Assembly (NCBI GenBank): GCA_032622095.1
Contig: CP136061.1
Span: 37,269,797 to 37,333,796 of the forward strand
Direction: 5' to 3'
Source of the DNA: Siphonodentalium dalli
Lineage: Eukaryota; Mollusca; Scaphopoda; Gadilida; Siphonodentaliidae
DNA length: 64,000 bases
Shown here: piece by piece, positions 22,740-33,500 of the stretch
Numbering within the stretch: position 1 is the first letter of the stretch
Layout of the letters: every line of letters begins with the position of its first letter
The notes under the pieces: generated by a model
Told to the model about the DNA's origin: nothing
Databases searched by the model: none
What the model saw: the letters and a program-made list of their open reading frames with translations, nothing else
Made by a program: the position numbers and the translations under genes

Positions 22740-23370
22740 ATTAGCTTCAAATTTGGTGTGGTGCCACAGAAATAGAAGGAAAACTGAATTTTCTAAAATA
22801 AAAACTGAATTTTTTAAGTCGAAAAAGGGTAATAACTCTCACAAAAATTATCCGATTGAACCGAAATTTTACCTTGACCTGTATTGCGATATTGGTAATA
22901 CACAAAAAAACGGGTTTTGTAAATAAACAATCCAAAATCAAGTTATCATCTGGAAACCAAAAAAAGTAGCAGAAAACCTGAATTTTCTAAGTCCAAAAAG
23001 GGGCGTAACTCTGGAAAAAATGGGCGGACGAAACCACGGCTATGGGGAAATCTTGTCCCCCCGGCTGGTCTATTGGCATACCAAAGATCAACTGAATTGA
23101 ATTAGCAAAACCAAAGTTATGAGTTGAAACGTTCGTATGCCACAGAAAACTGAATTTTCTAAGTCCAAAAAGGGGCGTAACTCTGGAAAAATGGGCGGAC
23201 GAAACCGCAGTTATGGGGAAATCTTGTCCCCCCCCCCCCCCCGGCTGGTCTATTAGCATACCAAAGATCAACTGAATTGAGTTAGCGAAACCAAAGTTAT
23301 GAGTTGAAACGTTCGTACGGACGGAGGGCTCCACTATATACCCCCAAATCTCCATCGGAGATCGGGGCAT
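22740..23370 (-). repeat. Dispersed repeat HR with 173-bp tandem units
   Basis: ctgaattttctaagtccaaa followed by aggggcgtaactctgg recurs at 22977 and 23150, 173 bp apart, with a more diverged unit before. Related pieces with gggcggaacccaaattt and cataccaaattcagt lie at 28620-28880, 29300-29460, 34490-34650, 37890-38160, 48480-48660 and 52030-52320. Some end in cagacggacgga words. The type is typical of molluscan dispersed repeats; the class is not determined. Confidence 0.75.
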
Positions 23371-23835
23371 AATAAGTGACGAAGGACATATTGCGTGGTA
23401 TTCCCATCACCTGTGATCCAAAATGTTATCCTAAAATCAACACAAAATTGATTATTCTATGAATGAGGACATTTATTTTCATATTAGAACTACACATGTT
23501 TACTTCGGAACCACATGCGCAAGCATGCAGGTTCTCGCTTACACAGTGTGGTCATTGTTTGGGTAGGGATTCATTCTATAATCAGAAACAAGCAGCATTG
23601 TTGGAGACTTATATCAAAGTCATCTCAATGGCCAACACATACTTACAGAATTCATTGAGTTCCAATAACCTATGGCTGAGATAAGTGCTCGTACAGACAG
23701 TAATTCAGTATACCCACCATTCACTTTGGTCATGCGGGTATAATAAGATATGTCAGGTTAGATTATGCCATGAATCTCTACTTTGGCTATGTCATAGCGG
23801 ATATCATATGCAACCCGTTAAAAACATGGCAACAT
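23371..23835. other. No recognised feature
   Basis: The 73-codon frame at 23463-23684 has no recognisable domain and no splice context; nothing else is seen. Confidence 0.4.
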
Positions 23836-23974
23836 TTAACCCTTCTATGACTGGAGATTCCTGAAATTTTGCGAAAACCATGTGGCACTATGGGAAACTC
23901 GCAAATATAAGAGAATGCACTGGCACAAGATCTCTAATACAGCACCAGTGCAGCTCCATTCATGAAAGGGTTAA
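23836..23974. mobile_element. TTAA MITE, family CCCTTCTATGACTGG, half-hairpin deletion form
   Basis: TTAA flanks CCCTTCTATGACTGGAG and an end reading CATGAAAGGG. Only one arm of the hairpin (ctatgggaaactcgcaaata) remains. Confidence 0.8.
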
Positions 23975-24123
23975 ATTTGACGTTTATAAGACTTGTTCTG
24001 ATGGCGAACTTTATAAACTTGAAATTTAGGGGTCACATGGATGAGATATCTAGAGGAGAGAAAACTAAATTAAGAATTATAACTCTAGAATGGAGAATAC
24101 AAAACATGTTGCAGTAAACAGAT

Positions 24124-24562
24124 TTAAAGGCCCACTTAATTTTCGAGTCGCCGATTATTTTTTTTATAGTGACTTGATATACGGTTTTAATAACAATCTA
24201 TGCCATAAAATATATTTAAAATGCTATAATTCATCACTATTTGAAACATCTGTGTCTCAGAAGATGCCCACAGAGAAATAGAAGACTTCCCCCTTTTGGT
24301 ACCCAGAATACAACATAATTCAAACTTTTTCAATGTAAGGGGAAGAACTCTATCTTTAATATATAGAGTTATTCCCCCTGCATTGAAAAATAATACTGAT
24401 TTTCACTTCAATCTTGATGACAAAACGCGTTGGCAACTCAACAAAAACAACATGTCCACAGTTTATTACACCGGATAAGTTGATAATACAAAGTTTTGGA
24501 GCTTCCTCTTTCAAATGGTATATAATGTAATCTGGGGGTTCGGAAATTAAGTGGTCCTTTAA
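24124..24562. mobile_element. TTAA MITE, family AGGCCCACTTAATTTTCGA
   Basis: TTAA on both sides of AGGCCCACTTAATTTTC and complement of GGAAATTAAGTGGTCCT. It is the same family as 19014-19532 in opposite orientation, which shares ttacaccggataag and tattccccct words. Confidence 0.85.
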
Positions 24563-24817
24563 ACACTTACATATTATGGACGAAAAATGCAAAGGGATGA
24601 AAACAGATCATGTAGAAACTGTGAACTGAAGCCCTTCAAATGTAAATATACAGTAAAACAAAACAGAAGACACTTTCAAAATATTTTGATATTAATTTAT
24701 ATTCACAATATTTTACAATAAATATGATGCTTTCAATTTAAAACATTCCAGAAAATCATTTTCTTTCATAGGAACAGTATTAAGTGGAGATCATTAACAA
24801 TCCGGTTCTCATAATAT

Positions 24818-24862
24818 TTAAGCTGTCATGTTTCTAAATAGGTCAATACATACATAAACTAA
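24818..24862 (+). repeat. Direct repeat flanking the MITE twins, copy 1
   Basis: ttaagctgtca ... tctaaatag ... gatacatacata-type sequence is repeated at 25410-25460 on the other side of the twins. Confidence 0.7.
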
Positions 24863-24893
24863 TTTCAAAGCCTCACAAAGACTTAACAGGAAG

Positions 24894-25155
24894 TTAACCC
24901 TATCATGACGGGACCGACTTGGTGCAGAATTAAAGATCCTGTGCCAGTGCATTCTCTCATATATGCAAGTGTCCCATAGGGAGCCTCGCATATATAAGAT
25001 TAAGCACTGGCTTACAAGTTCAAGGAAAATATTGTTTGGCCAATGCATTATCTGATATAAGCGAGGCTCGCAATGGGAGTCTCGCATATATAAGAGAATG
25101 CATTGGCACAGGGTTGTCCCAAAATTTCAGGAAGCTCCAGTCATGAAAGGGTTAA
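24894..25155. mobile_element. TTAA MITE (CCCTATCATGACGGG family), twin 1
   Basis: 262 bp including TTAA copies. The ends are CCCTATCATGACGGG and CAGTCATGAAAGGG. It contains two hairpin modules of the TCTCCCATAGGGAG-loop subtype (24944-25010 and 25040-25106). Its right TTAA is also the left TTAA of the next element. Confidence 0.9.
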
Positions 25156-25413
25156 GCCTTCCTTGACTGGAGCTTCCTGAAATATTGTGAAAACCCCTGT
25201 GCTAATCATTCTCTTTTATATGCGATTCTCCCATATGGAGCCTACATGTATATAAGAGAATACGTTGGTCTAATAATATTTACTTTGACCTTATAACCCT
25301 GTGCATTCTCTTATATATGCAAGACCTTATGGGAGACTTGCATATATAAGAGAATGCAATGGCACAGGATCTTTATTTCTGCACCAGCACAGGTCCCGTC
25401 ATCAAAGGGTTAA
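25152..25413. mobile_element. TTAA MITE, twin 2, sharing a TTAA with twin 1
   Basis: 262 bp including both TTAA. The left end (gccttccttgactggag) is diverged and the right end is CCCGTCATCAAAGGG. Two hairpins lie at 25199-25269 and 25305-25363, with changed loops. It abuts twin 1 through a single TTAA. Confidence 0.88.
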
Positions 25414-25460
25414 GCTGTCAAACTCCGCGATTCTAAATAGAGGTTGATACATACATACAT
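25410..25460 (+). repeat. Direct repeat flanking the MITE twins, copy 2
   Basis: ttaagctgtcaaactccgcg then attctaaatagaggttgatac; it is the partner of 24818-24862. Confidence 0.7.
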
Positions 25461-25617
25461 AAAATAAGACTTAATATAAGTCTTAAATGAAGTTACAGAA
25501 ATCATTTTTTCTTCAGCATGCAATCTTGTCTGTGAGTTCTTCACCATGTGGTAAAAAAATAAAGAGCGCTCCTATTACTTCTGCATGCAACATTAAATTA
25601 AAAGCAGTCAATAAATA

Positions 25618-25829
25618 CAGTAATGCCCTAATAATCGACTCCTTAACCACAGCAGAATAATGGGTAACTTTTCAGGATTTAGTCTAAAATATGGCTTGTT
25701 GGCATTCATCAGAAAGCTCTCACTGAGAGCTTTCCGGTGAATGGTAACAAGCCATATTTCCGACTAAATCCTGAAAAATTTACCATAATACTGCTGTGGT
25801 TAAGCAGTCGATTATTTAGGGCATTATTG
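25618..25829. mobile_element. Foldback MITE, family CAGTAATGCCCTAA, copy 1
   Basis: The element is one near-perfect inverted repeat of 212 bp, with arms of about 100 bp (CAGTAATGCCCTAATAATCG, aaccacagcagaataatggg, aaatatggcttgtt) around a short loop. Non-coding. Confidence 0.92.
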
Positions 25830-25875
25830 CATATTGAGTTCAGCATGTTCTGGTGTATGTAAACAAGCCTTGATA

Positions 25876-26266
25876 TAGTGTGTCTGACATTTGCAGAATG
25901 AGGTCCCCAGAGGGTGAATTCAGTAACGTTATCACGCACGGCGAACTAGCATCACAAAATTCACCATCTGGGAACCTCATTCTGCTTAGACCTCAACTGC
26001 TATGGGAGACCTAGGATCAGACTGAAGTTCCCCAGTTGAGGTTGGTGATGTTCACCCATTAGTCACCTTGATTATGCATTTTATACTCTGCAAATTAGGG
26101 AATATAGAAACTGAACAGTAGGGAAAAATTAACTAAAAACAACGTTATTTTGAAATTATAGATACTTCCCAGAACATGAAGCCTAAGCAGAATGAGGTCC
26201 CCAGAGGGTTAAATTGGTGACACTAGACCGCAGTGGGGACCTCATTCTGCAAATGACAGACACAAT
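25876..26266. mobile_element. Element H2 with hairpins at both ends, copy 1
   Basis: The inverted ends are tagtgtgtctgacatttgc and complement, each followed by a hairpin (gcagaatgaggtccccagag against its complement). The two hairpins are 25894-25984 and 26189-26250. This is the same terminal-hairpin layout as the TTAA MITEs but with unrelated sequence. Confidence 0.8.
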
Positions 26267-26636
26267 ATATTTATGTCTATACTTGTATGTAAAGTCTGAA
26301 CGTAGGTATTTCATGTATCAACCTATACTGATCACAGAATTGTAAAAAAGCAAAATGTAAATCACCAAATTCATGATAGTTCAAAAGATTAATACAAATT
26401 GTTTTCTTCAAAAATAGAAATACATGGAGGTTTTTCATATAAGCCAACAGGAAAATGACAGCCAAGATGTCATGAGTTACAGTATACATACTTAAAACAT
26501 TTTGCCACATAAACATAATTTTCAAGCATTTTTGCAACAAATTCATTTTAAGCTACCACATGGATATACTTTGCTCTTGAGAATAAAAACCAATCTATTC
26601 CTGTTGATTTATAAAGTATTCTTTATCAATAGACTT
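26267..26636. other. No recognised feature
   Basis: AT-rich; the minus-strand 89-codon frame at 26277-26546 is hydrophobic and has no recognisable domain. Confidence 0.4.
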
Positions 26637-26705
26637 CATAATAAGGTCAGTTTATGCCTGTCTGTGCCCGCCACCTCAGTGGAGAGCGAGAATGCCAGCA
26701 GTGTA
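26637..26705 (+). pseudogene. hAT transposase C-terminal dimerisation motif fragment
   Basis: The frame reads VSLCLSVPATSVESENASS. This matches the hATC pattern (small residue, Pro-Ala-Thr-Ser, then E-R/N-x-x-S). It lacks the rest of the domain and ends soon after. It is a relic if real. Confidence 0.5.
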
Positions 26706-27048
26706 GTACTTAGATCATGCTACATGTATGAACCACTACTCTGACCACACATGTAGAGAACGACCTGGGAACTTTGTTAAAATTCTCACTTAGAAATCTA
26801 TAACATCGAAAAAAGATCATATTTTCTAAAGAATTTTGTATTTTACAGAATGTGAAGGCCCCTAGCTCGAAACTACATGATTGTGGAAACTTTTGAGAGC
26901 TGATTTTGTGATAAGATTTGATTGACTATCTGTGGAAAAATTCATGATTGTAATCAACAGAAATGGTTTTGAACAGGTGGAATATGATCTCTACCGACGT
27001 AGTTAGTGTAGAGATTCATAACATGATCTATGTAGTACTATACATGTT

Positions 27049-27252
27049 CAGTAATGCCGTAAATAATTGACTCCTTAACCACAGCAGATTTATGGGTAAT
27101 TTTTCAGGATTTAGTCGGAAATATGGCTTGTTGCCATAAATCGGAAAGCTTTGCCATTCATGAATGCCAACAAGCCATATTTCTGACTAAATCCTGAAAA
27201 ATTACCCATAATTCTGCTGTGGTTAAGGAGTCGATTATTTAGGGCATTACTG
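27049..27252. mobile_element. Foldback MITE, family CAGTAATGCCCTAA, copy 2
   Basis: 204 bp, with the same arms as 25618-25829 and a different loop. It lies about 160 bp beyond the RWD-RING stop codon, so it may be within its 3' UTR. Confidence 0.92.
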
Positions 27253-27362
27253 TATTCTTGGCATTTGTTTTGAATTTTTATGTTTCAAGATGTCAGTTAT
27301 CTGAGGAAGAATAATGCTTGAGCTGGCTCTCTGACCTTGCTATGATGTGGATCATTAGAGCA

Positions 27363-27484
27363 AGTCCGCCACTTAAGCGAATTCTTGTTTCCGAGCTTAT
27401 TCGTGAGTCTGACTATTCGAGGAAGTCTGCCACTTCGGCGAGTTCTCGTTCCCGAGCTTGTTTATGAGCCCATCGTGCTTCAGC
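27363..27484 (+). repeat. 61-bp diverged tandem duplication at CDS end / 3' UTR
   Basis: The segment with gccacttcggcgagttctcg and ccgagctt (27424 on) is repeated with substitutions 61 bp away (gccacttaagcgaattcttg, ccgagctt at 27391). One copy encodes HKQARERELAEVADFLE and the other lies beyond the stop codon. Confidence 0.75.
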
Positions 27485-27549
27485 TAGCTGAGGGGGAACT
27501 CTCCATTTCTCGTGGAACAAAAGGCTACTGCATGCTGTGCACTTTTTAT
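27413..27549 (-). CDS. Exon 7 of RWD-RING gene (residues 284-328, stop)
   Basis: The exon is 137 nt including TAG at 27415-27413. The acceptor is ctttttcag after a pyrimidine tract. It encodes DKKCTACSSLLFHEKWR followed by VPPQLAEARWAHKQARER and ELAEVADFLE. C287 and C290 complete the RING. The open frame of similar length on the opposite strand (27385-27645) is its shadow. Confidence 0.93.
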
Positions 27550-30500
27550 CTGAAAAAGAAAAAACTCAAAAGTAACCTCATTGAGAATAAGGTTTTAGCT
27601 CTGCTTCTGACCTTAACCCTTTACCCAACAGAAGGGCCCTATTGAGACAGACCGAAGATATTTTAGGCTGTTGAAGCTTTATTTGGCCGGTTTTGGCCGG
27701 TTTGTTGGGTAAAGGGTTAAAATATATATAATATGTAAACAGCGGTAGGTCAATCTTTACCATTTTCGTATAGTTTATTCTCATTGATAAACAGTGAATA
27801 GAATCAAAGAAGATATTTTAACCAAATCAGTTCATAGTGTGATTACTTGAAATGTTAAGAAATGGATCAGCATGTTAACCCTTTACCCAACAGAACGGCC
27901 CTGTGCCAATGCCTTCTCTTATATATGTGAGTCGACCATAGGTCGCCTCGCATATATAAGAGAATGCATTGGCTTAACACATTAAAAATTATAAAATTGT
28001 TCAAGAATGTAAGAAAAAATGGTATTTTTTCTTATATATGCGAGGCGACCTATGATCGACTCGCATATATAAGAGAATGCATTGGCACAGGGCATAACTT
28101 TAACTATCACAACGTGGTCAAGGAGCCGGTTCCAATGATATCCATATTTGTATGGTTCTATTGAGACAGACCCAAGATATTTTAGGCTGTTGAAGCTTTA
28201 TTTGGCCGGTTTGTTAGGTAAAGGGTTAAGGCTGTAAGGATTCTTCGAGAATTCAATGTATCGCGATACACATTCAAATGTTACGTGTATCAAGTCATGT
28301 GTATCGTGATACAGGAAATCAAACAATTTATGAAGATGGGCATGTGTTTAAGAGCAACAGCTGCAATGTTCTCTCAAGTGTACATGTTTATCATGTGTAT
28401 TTGACTCATTTAGCTAAATAATAAACTGTATTTTAGTTTAACATGAACTCCATCTCCAATTACAAACTTGTTGGTTCTGATAATTCAGTTCGTATTCATT
28501 TGGGAACACTAATTAGTGCATCATGATATGTGTCATATCATTGATCATGTATCATGGTTCATATCATATCATGACCAAGTATATCATTACAGCCCTACAG
28601 CATAGTAGGTGCATAATTAAAATAGTCGGTGTATGTGCAGAAATTTTTCACCGGAGTTACGGCCCTTTTTGTTGGAATTTGCACTTACTTAAGTTATCAT
28701 CCAGAAACGAAAAGTAAGTCGGAACTAAATAGATAGAAATTTGGTATGTGAGTTTACAAGCCCAAAATACAAGTCAAAATCAAATTTGGGTTCTGCCTGC
28801 CAATTTTCACATGAGTTATGGCCCATAATTTGATGTTATCATGGGCATATTTTACCACGCCATAGCAATGCTCTTGTTGTTTTATGTTATGTGCTATATA
28901 CTGCTGTGCTTGATTGATCAAATAAGCAATTAAACTTGAAACTGATTTTAAAGTTTTTATCTGAAATCCTAACATGACAAATGGCTCCCGCAAAAATCTC
29001 CCTGATTGCCATTTTCAGAACTTAACAGATCTTGATAGCGTACCTAATTCACCCTCTGGGGACCTCATTCTGCAAATGTCAGACACTCTATATCCAGACT
29101 TGATTGACAAGAAGCTGGTTTTGTTTCGCAATAGCTTATAATGTCCATTTTCAAAACTGTTTACCAATTTGAATTTTTCTTTGGGATTTAGTACTTTAGA
29201 TTTTATACAATTTTATATCAATTATACAAAGCCAAGAGGGCTAATAAGCTGATACATCATGGAGAAAATATAATAATTAGTATTAAACGGAACCTCTATT
29301 TATCAGAAAGAATTTGGCGGGCGGAACCCAAATTCAAAACTTGACCTGTATTTTGTGCTGGTAAAGCCACATACCAAATTTCAGTCCATTCAGATCAGAC
29401 TTACTAAAGTTATCATCAGGAAACGAAAAAAGCAAACAGACGGATGATTAACGTAATAAAAATAACAAATCATAAGATAAATATGACAACATTATTATAG
29501 AAATCAGTAAATTAGAATCTACACATGACAAGTTAAATGGTTGATGATCAGAAAGACTGATAGAGTTCCCCCTCTTTAATTGTCTGATTACTGATGACTA
29601 GAGTTATCCCTCTTTAATTGCCTGATGGATGATATCTTGAGTTATTCTTCTTTTGAAGTAATAAATATCTTTCTTATATAAATTTTTTATCATAATTAGT
29701 ATTAAACATGGGTCATAAATTTAGCTTACTTTAAACAAAAGTGACTACTAGTCATATTTGAAAAGGAAAAGTTCTCAAATTTAAAGATAGTATTTCTAAG
29801 AATACGCAAACAAGAATGAAAATTTGTTTGTTGGAGCCAGTGTCATTGGATTTGTCATCAGTGTGAAGGGGTTATTTCTGCATTTCTCTACAATGGGGGC
29901 AGACAATGACGGAGCTATAGCCCATTTTGTTATCATGGTTGTTTTCATGTGCCCGCAGACAAATTTCTTTGCAATCTTGCTGTCAGGAAACATCACTCTG
30001 GATAACTTGTTGGACTTTGTCGGCTACAGAAAATGGCAGATTGTGGTCAGCAACAAAGTTTGTGAACAGAACCTCCACCTTCAATAACCTGAACAGAAAT
30101 ACCATCTTTCTTGATGGGTGAAAAAATTTATGCAGAGTGTTTGTAGATATCTGCACTTTACTAAGTTGTTTATGTTGAACTGAGATGCATCGTTTTTGCG
30201 AATCCATGAGACTGAACCCATCTGACGCTATCCTGCAAGATGGCCTTACATCACCAAATGGAAACTGAACAGAAGGGAAAAAGTAACTAAAAGCAATGTT
30301 ATTTGAGACTATAGATACTTCTCAGTAGATAAGGTCTAAGCAGAATGAGGTCCCTCAGGGGTGAATTTGGTGATGCTAGCCCACCCTGTGGCATAGAATC
30401 ACTAAATCCACCCTCTGGGGACCTCATTCTGTGAATGTCAGACACAATATTTCGAGGCTTGGGAGTTGTTTGAACTATCCAGACTTGTTGTCGATACTAG

Positions 30501-33500
30501 TCTGATTTGGTTCAATGTGTTTTACGTTGGGCTGATGACTACATATACAAACCTTTGAAAGGTGGAGTTTTCATGTATTTGTCAAGACAAGAATAATGAT
30601 AAAGGTGACCACAATAAATTTTCTCGATCATCTTCCCAGGATCGATGCCTCCCTGTAATTTAAGGAATAGATGTAGAACTGTAAGAAAGTCATAACAATA
30701 CATAACATTCTGGCAACTTCTTCAACGAGTTTCTGTCACCAATCATGGACCAGCCTAGAGGGCGACTTGGGAGATATCTTCTTCCTAAATTGTGTCACTT
30801 CTCCTTATTTTTGTCAAGGGAAAAGTGACTTCGCTCTCTCAATACCAACCAGTAAGCATAAGCGTAAACTGCATTTTTTATTATAATTCTGTCCTTACTC
30901 ATTATTATCATTTTCAAAATGGCCTATTGCATTGCGCAGTACTTATTGGATCACAGAATGGCGATGCTGGGGTGTAAATTTATTTCATCCATACATGTGA
31001 CTTAAGCCCAAATTTGGACCACGCCTTGCTGTATACTGGTCAGTTTCTTAGAAGACGATACACAAAATATCATGCCGAATGATCAAAGAATGAAAACCTG
31101 AGATCGAACGTGTTTCCAAGGGTCGTAAATGTGTTCATTTACACTGCATGGCATGCACAAGCGAAGTTAAAAGTTATGCAGCTAGCAACGCTAATACAGA
31201 AGATGCGACATATGTATGTGAACTACAAGATAGAGTTATGCCTCTTGCATCATTAACTCTTTCACTGCCACTCCGCACCACAGACGGATTCCCCATTGCC
31301 AAGCATACAATACATGTATACAAGCATTATGAGTGTATATAAGTAACATAGGGTATCTAAAGTATCGCTTGGAATAATGTGTTGAAACTTCATGTGACTA
31401 GAGGCATCGCAAGTTCATAGCCACTAACGCCACCACCATAGAGGTCATGTGACCTTGGCGGCCATCTTGGTTTACACACTAATGGCTGTGTTTGATGCCT
31501 ATTCATGCGTATATATGGGTGCTATTGAAGCAGAAAATTGCCAGAAATTGGTCATTCTCAACATTTATTTCTCACGTTAGTTGTCATCTTTCAGGGAGGG
31601 ACCCATACCTGTACAAAATGTGCTATATATACCCATATTTGAATAGGTCACGTGACCATGGTGATTACCATGAACTTATGCGTGAGTGGTCATACATACC
31701 ATGTACATACATGTTTAGGTGCGGGTAATGCATTAACATTTCAATATATCGTAAATGTCTGACTTACATGTACATGTATGTTGTTGGACCATATAGACAT
31801 ATTGATATGTTGGAGCCACATTGGCCACCTTAGTGGCCATCTTGGATCTACATATAACACCAGTATGGCCGTATGTTTTGGGTATTTTCCGACTTCATTA
31901 TGTTATAAGCAATTGATGAACATATCATATTGGTTAGATTGCTGTATTTGAGTTTCCAATTTATATTATTGGTAAAAATGTGATAGCTAGAGATATAGTC
32001 CTCTATAAAGAGACTGCCTCTTATCTGCACTATATCACACGTTTCCTGGTGTTATATAGTCTGGAACTTATAAAAATGTCATGTAAGTGCCCATCACTGG
32101 AACTCATATGCGTCATATTCACTGGACGGCCATATTTACACCACATGTACCCGTCCTGCTGGCAGCATGTACCCGATTTCGACTCAAGTCGCTATCGGCA
32201 GTGTATGGGTAATTCGACTGTAGTCACGATCGGCAGTGAAAGAGTTAAATGGTATATATACTACACTAACAGAGGAACACACTGCCCGGGACTATATTTT
32301 TGCTTGCCCAACGCAGCTAACATTCAATGTAATGCAAAGGGTGGAGGTAGAGAAAATCCTGAATAGGTTTAGTTAAAAAAAAAATTCAATTACATCAGTT
32401 CAATACAGTTGAGTGTATTAATAGGTCAATTGTGTAAAGCGTTTGCTTTATTATTCCCAAACATGACATGATGACACATAAAGGGTAAATAGTCTCTATG
32501 TCAGCTATGTCACTAGTACCATTATGCATAACATGGCATTAGTTATTGCATGCGTTTGTCATTCCGCGATGTGCTACTCTGGTTCTTGTTGTACCATTGT
32601 GTCACAACAAACTTGTGCGATAACATTAACACCCCTAGTAAAGTGGTCCTGCTAATTTGTTATGATGTTGGGGATCCTGCTGAATTGCTATGATGCTGGT
32701 AGGGTAAACTAATGCCGTTACAAAAAAGTACCATAATTTTTCAAACCCTTTCTATACAAAATACTCATTGATGAGTAGTTAGGAAATGTTCAGATAATAA
32801 GTCAACAAACAACCATACGTCATTTGTTGAACTTATTACCTGAACATTTCCCACCAAGGAATAGGAATCCTTCTGCACTTTCTATTATTTGCTGTGTGCT
32901 AATTTTTCCTGAACATCCCTCAAGATGAATAATAGACCCTGTCAATGTTCACTTTTATAACTGAGTAGGAGAATCTATTTAGTATAGATAGGGTTAGACA
33001 GACTCACCTTTGAATTAAGTTGTATTGCAGTCTGATTACACAGCGGACATTTCTCCCGCGGATACTTTTTGATACAGTCTTTAATAAGAAATTCACAGAC
33101 GGGACGTATGGAAGGCTTTGGTTCAAATGGAGTATCCCTGTGAAGTCATAATAAAATATTATCAATGTTGCAATCAATTGTTGAAACATGTTTGAATATA
33201 TCCAGAATATACATGTAGAATCAAACTAATGCATCCAACTGCCTATGTTGTTAAATGGATGGGCAGCCTTCGTTTTACGGTATAATTTAGAAATAACATG
33301 ATGATATGGATGTGATATTATTCACAAAACATGCTTTGTATCAGAAAATGCAGGTCAAGTGTTGTTTAGTTTCTCGCAAAAAGCAGTGAATTGTTTTCAA
33401 GCAGAGTTACAATATTGTGTCATCTCCTTTCGCATGCATTATACGTCAGTTGTAAAACCCCTAATTTGGTGCATCTACAACTTACAACACACAATACTAT

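Noticed and set aside
27385-27645. 86-codon plus-strand frame
   Set aside because: It is the antisense of exon 7 and its acceptor; the minus strand has the RING motif and splice signals.
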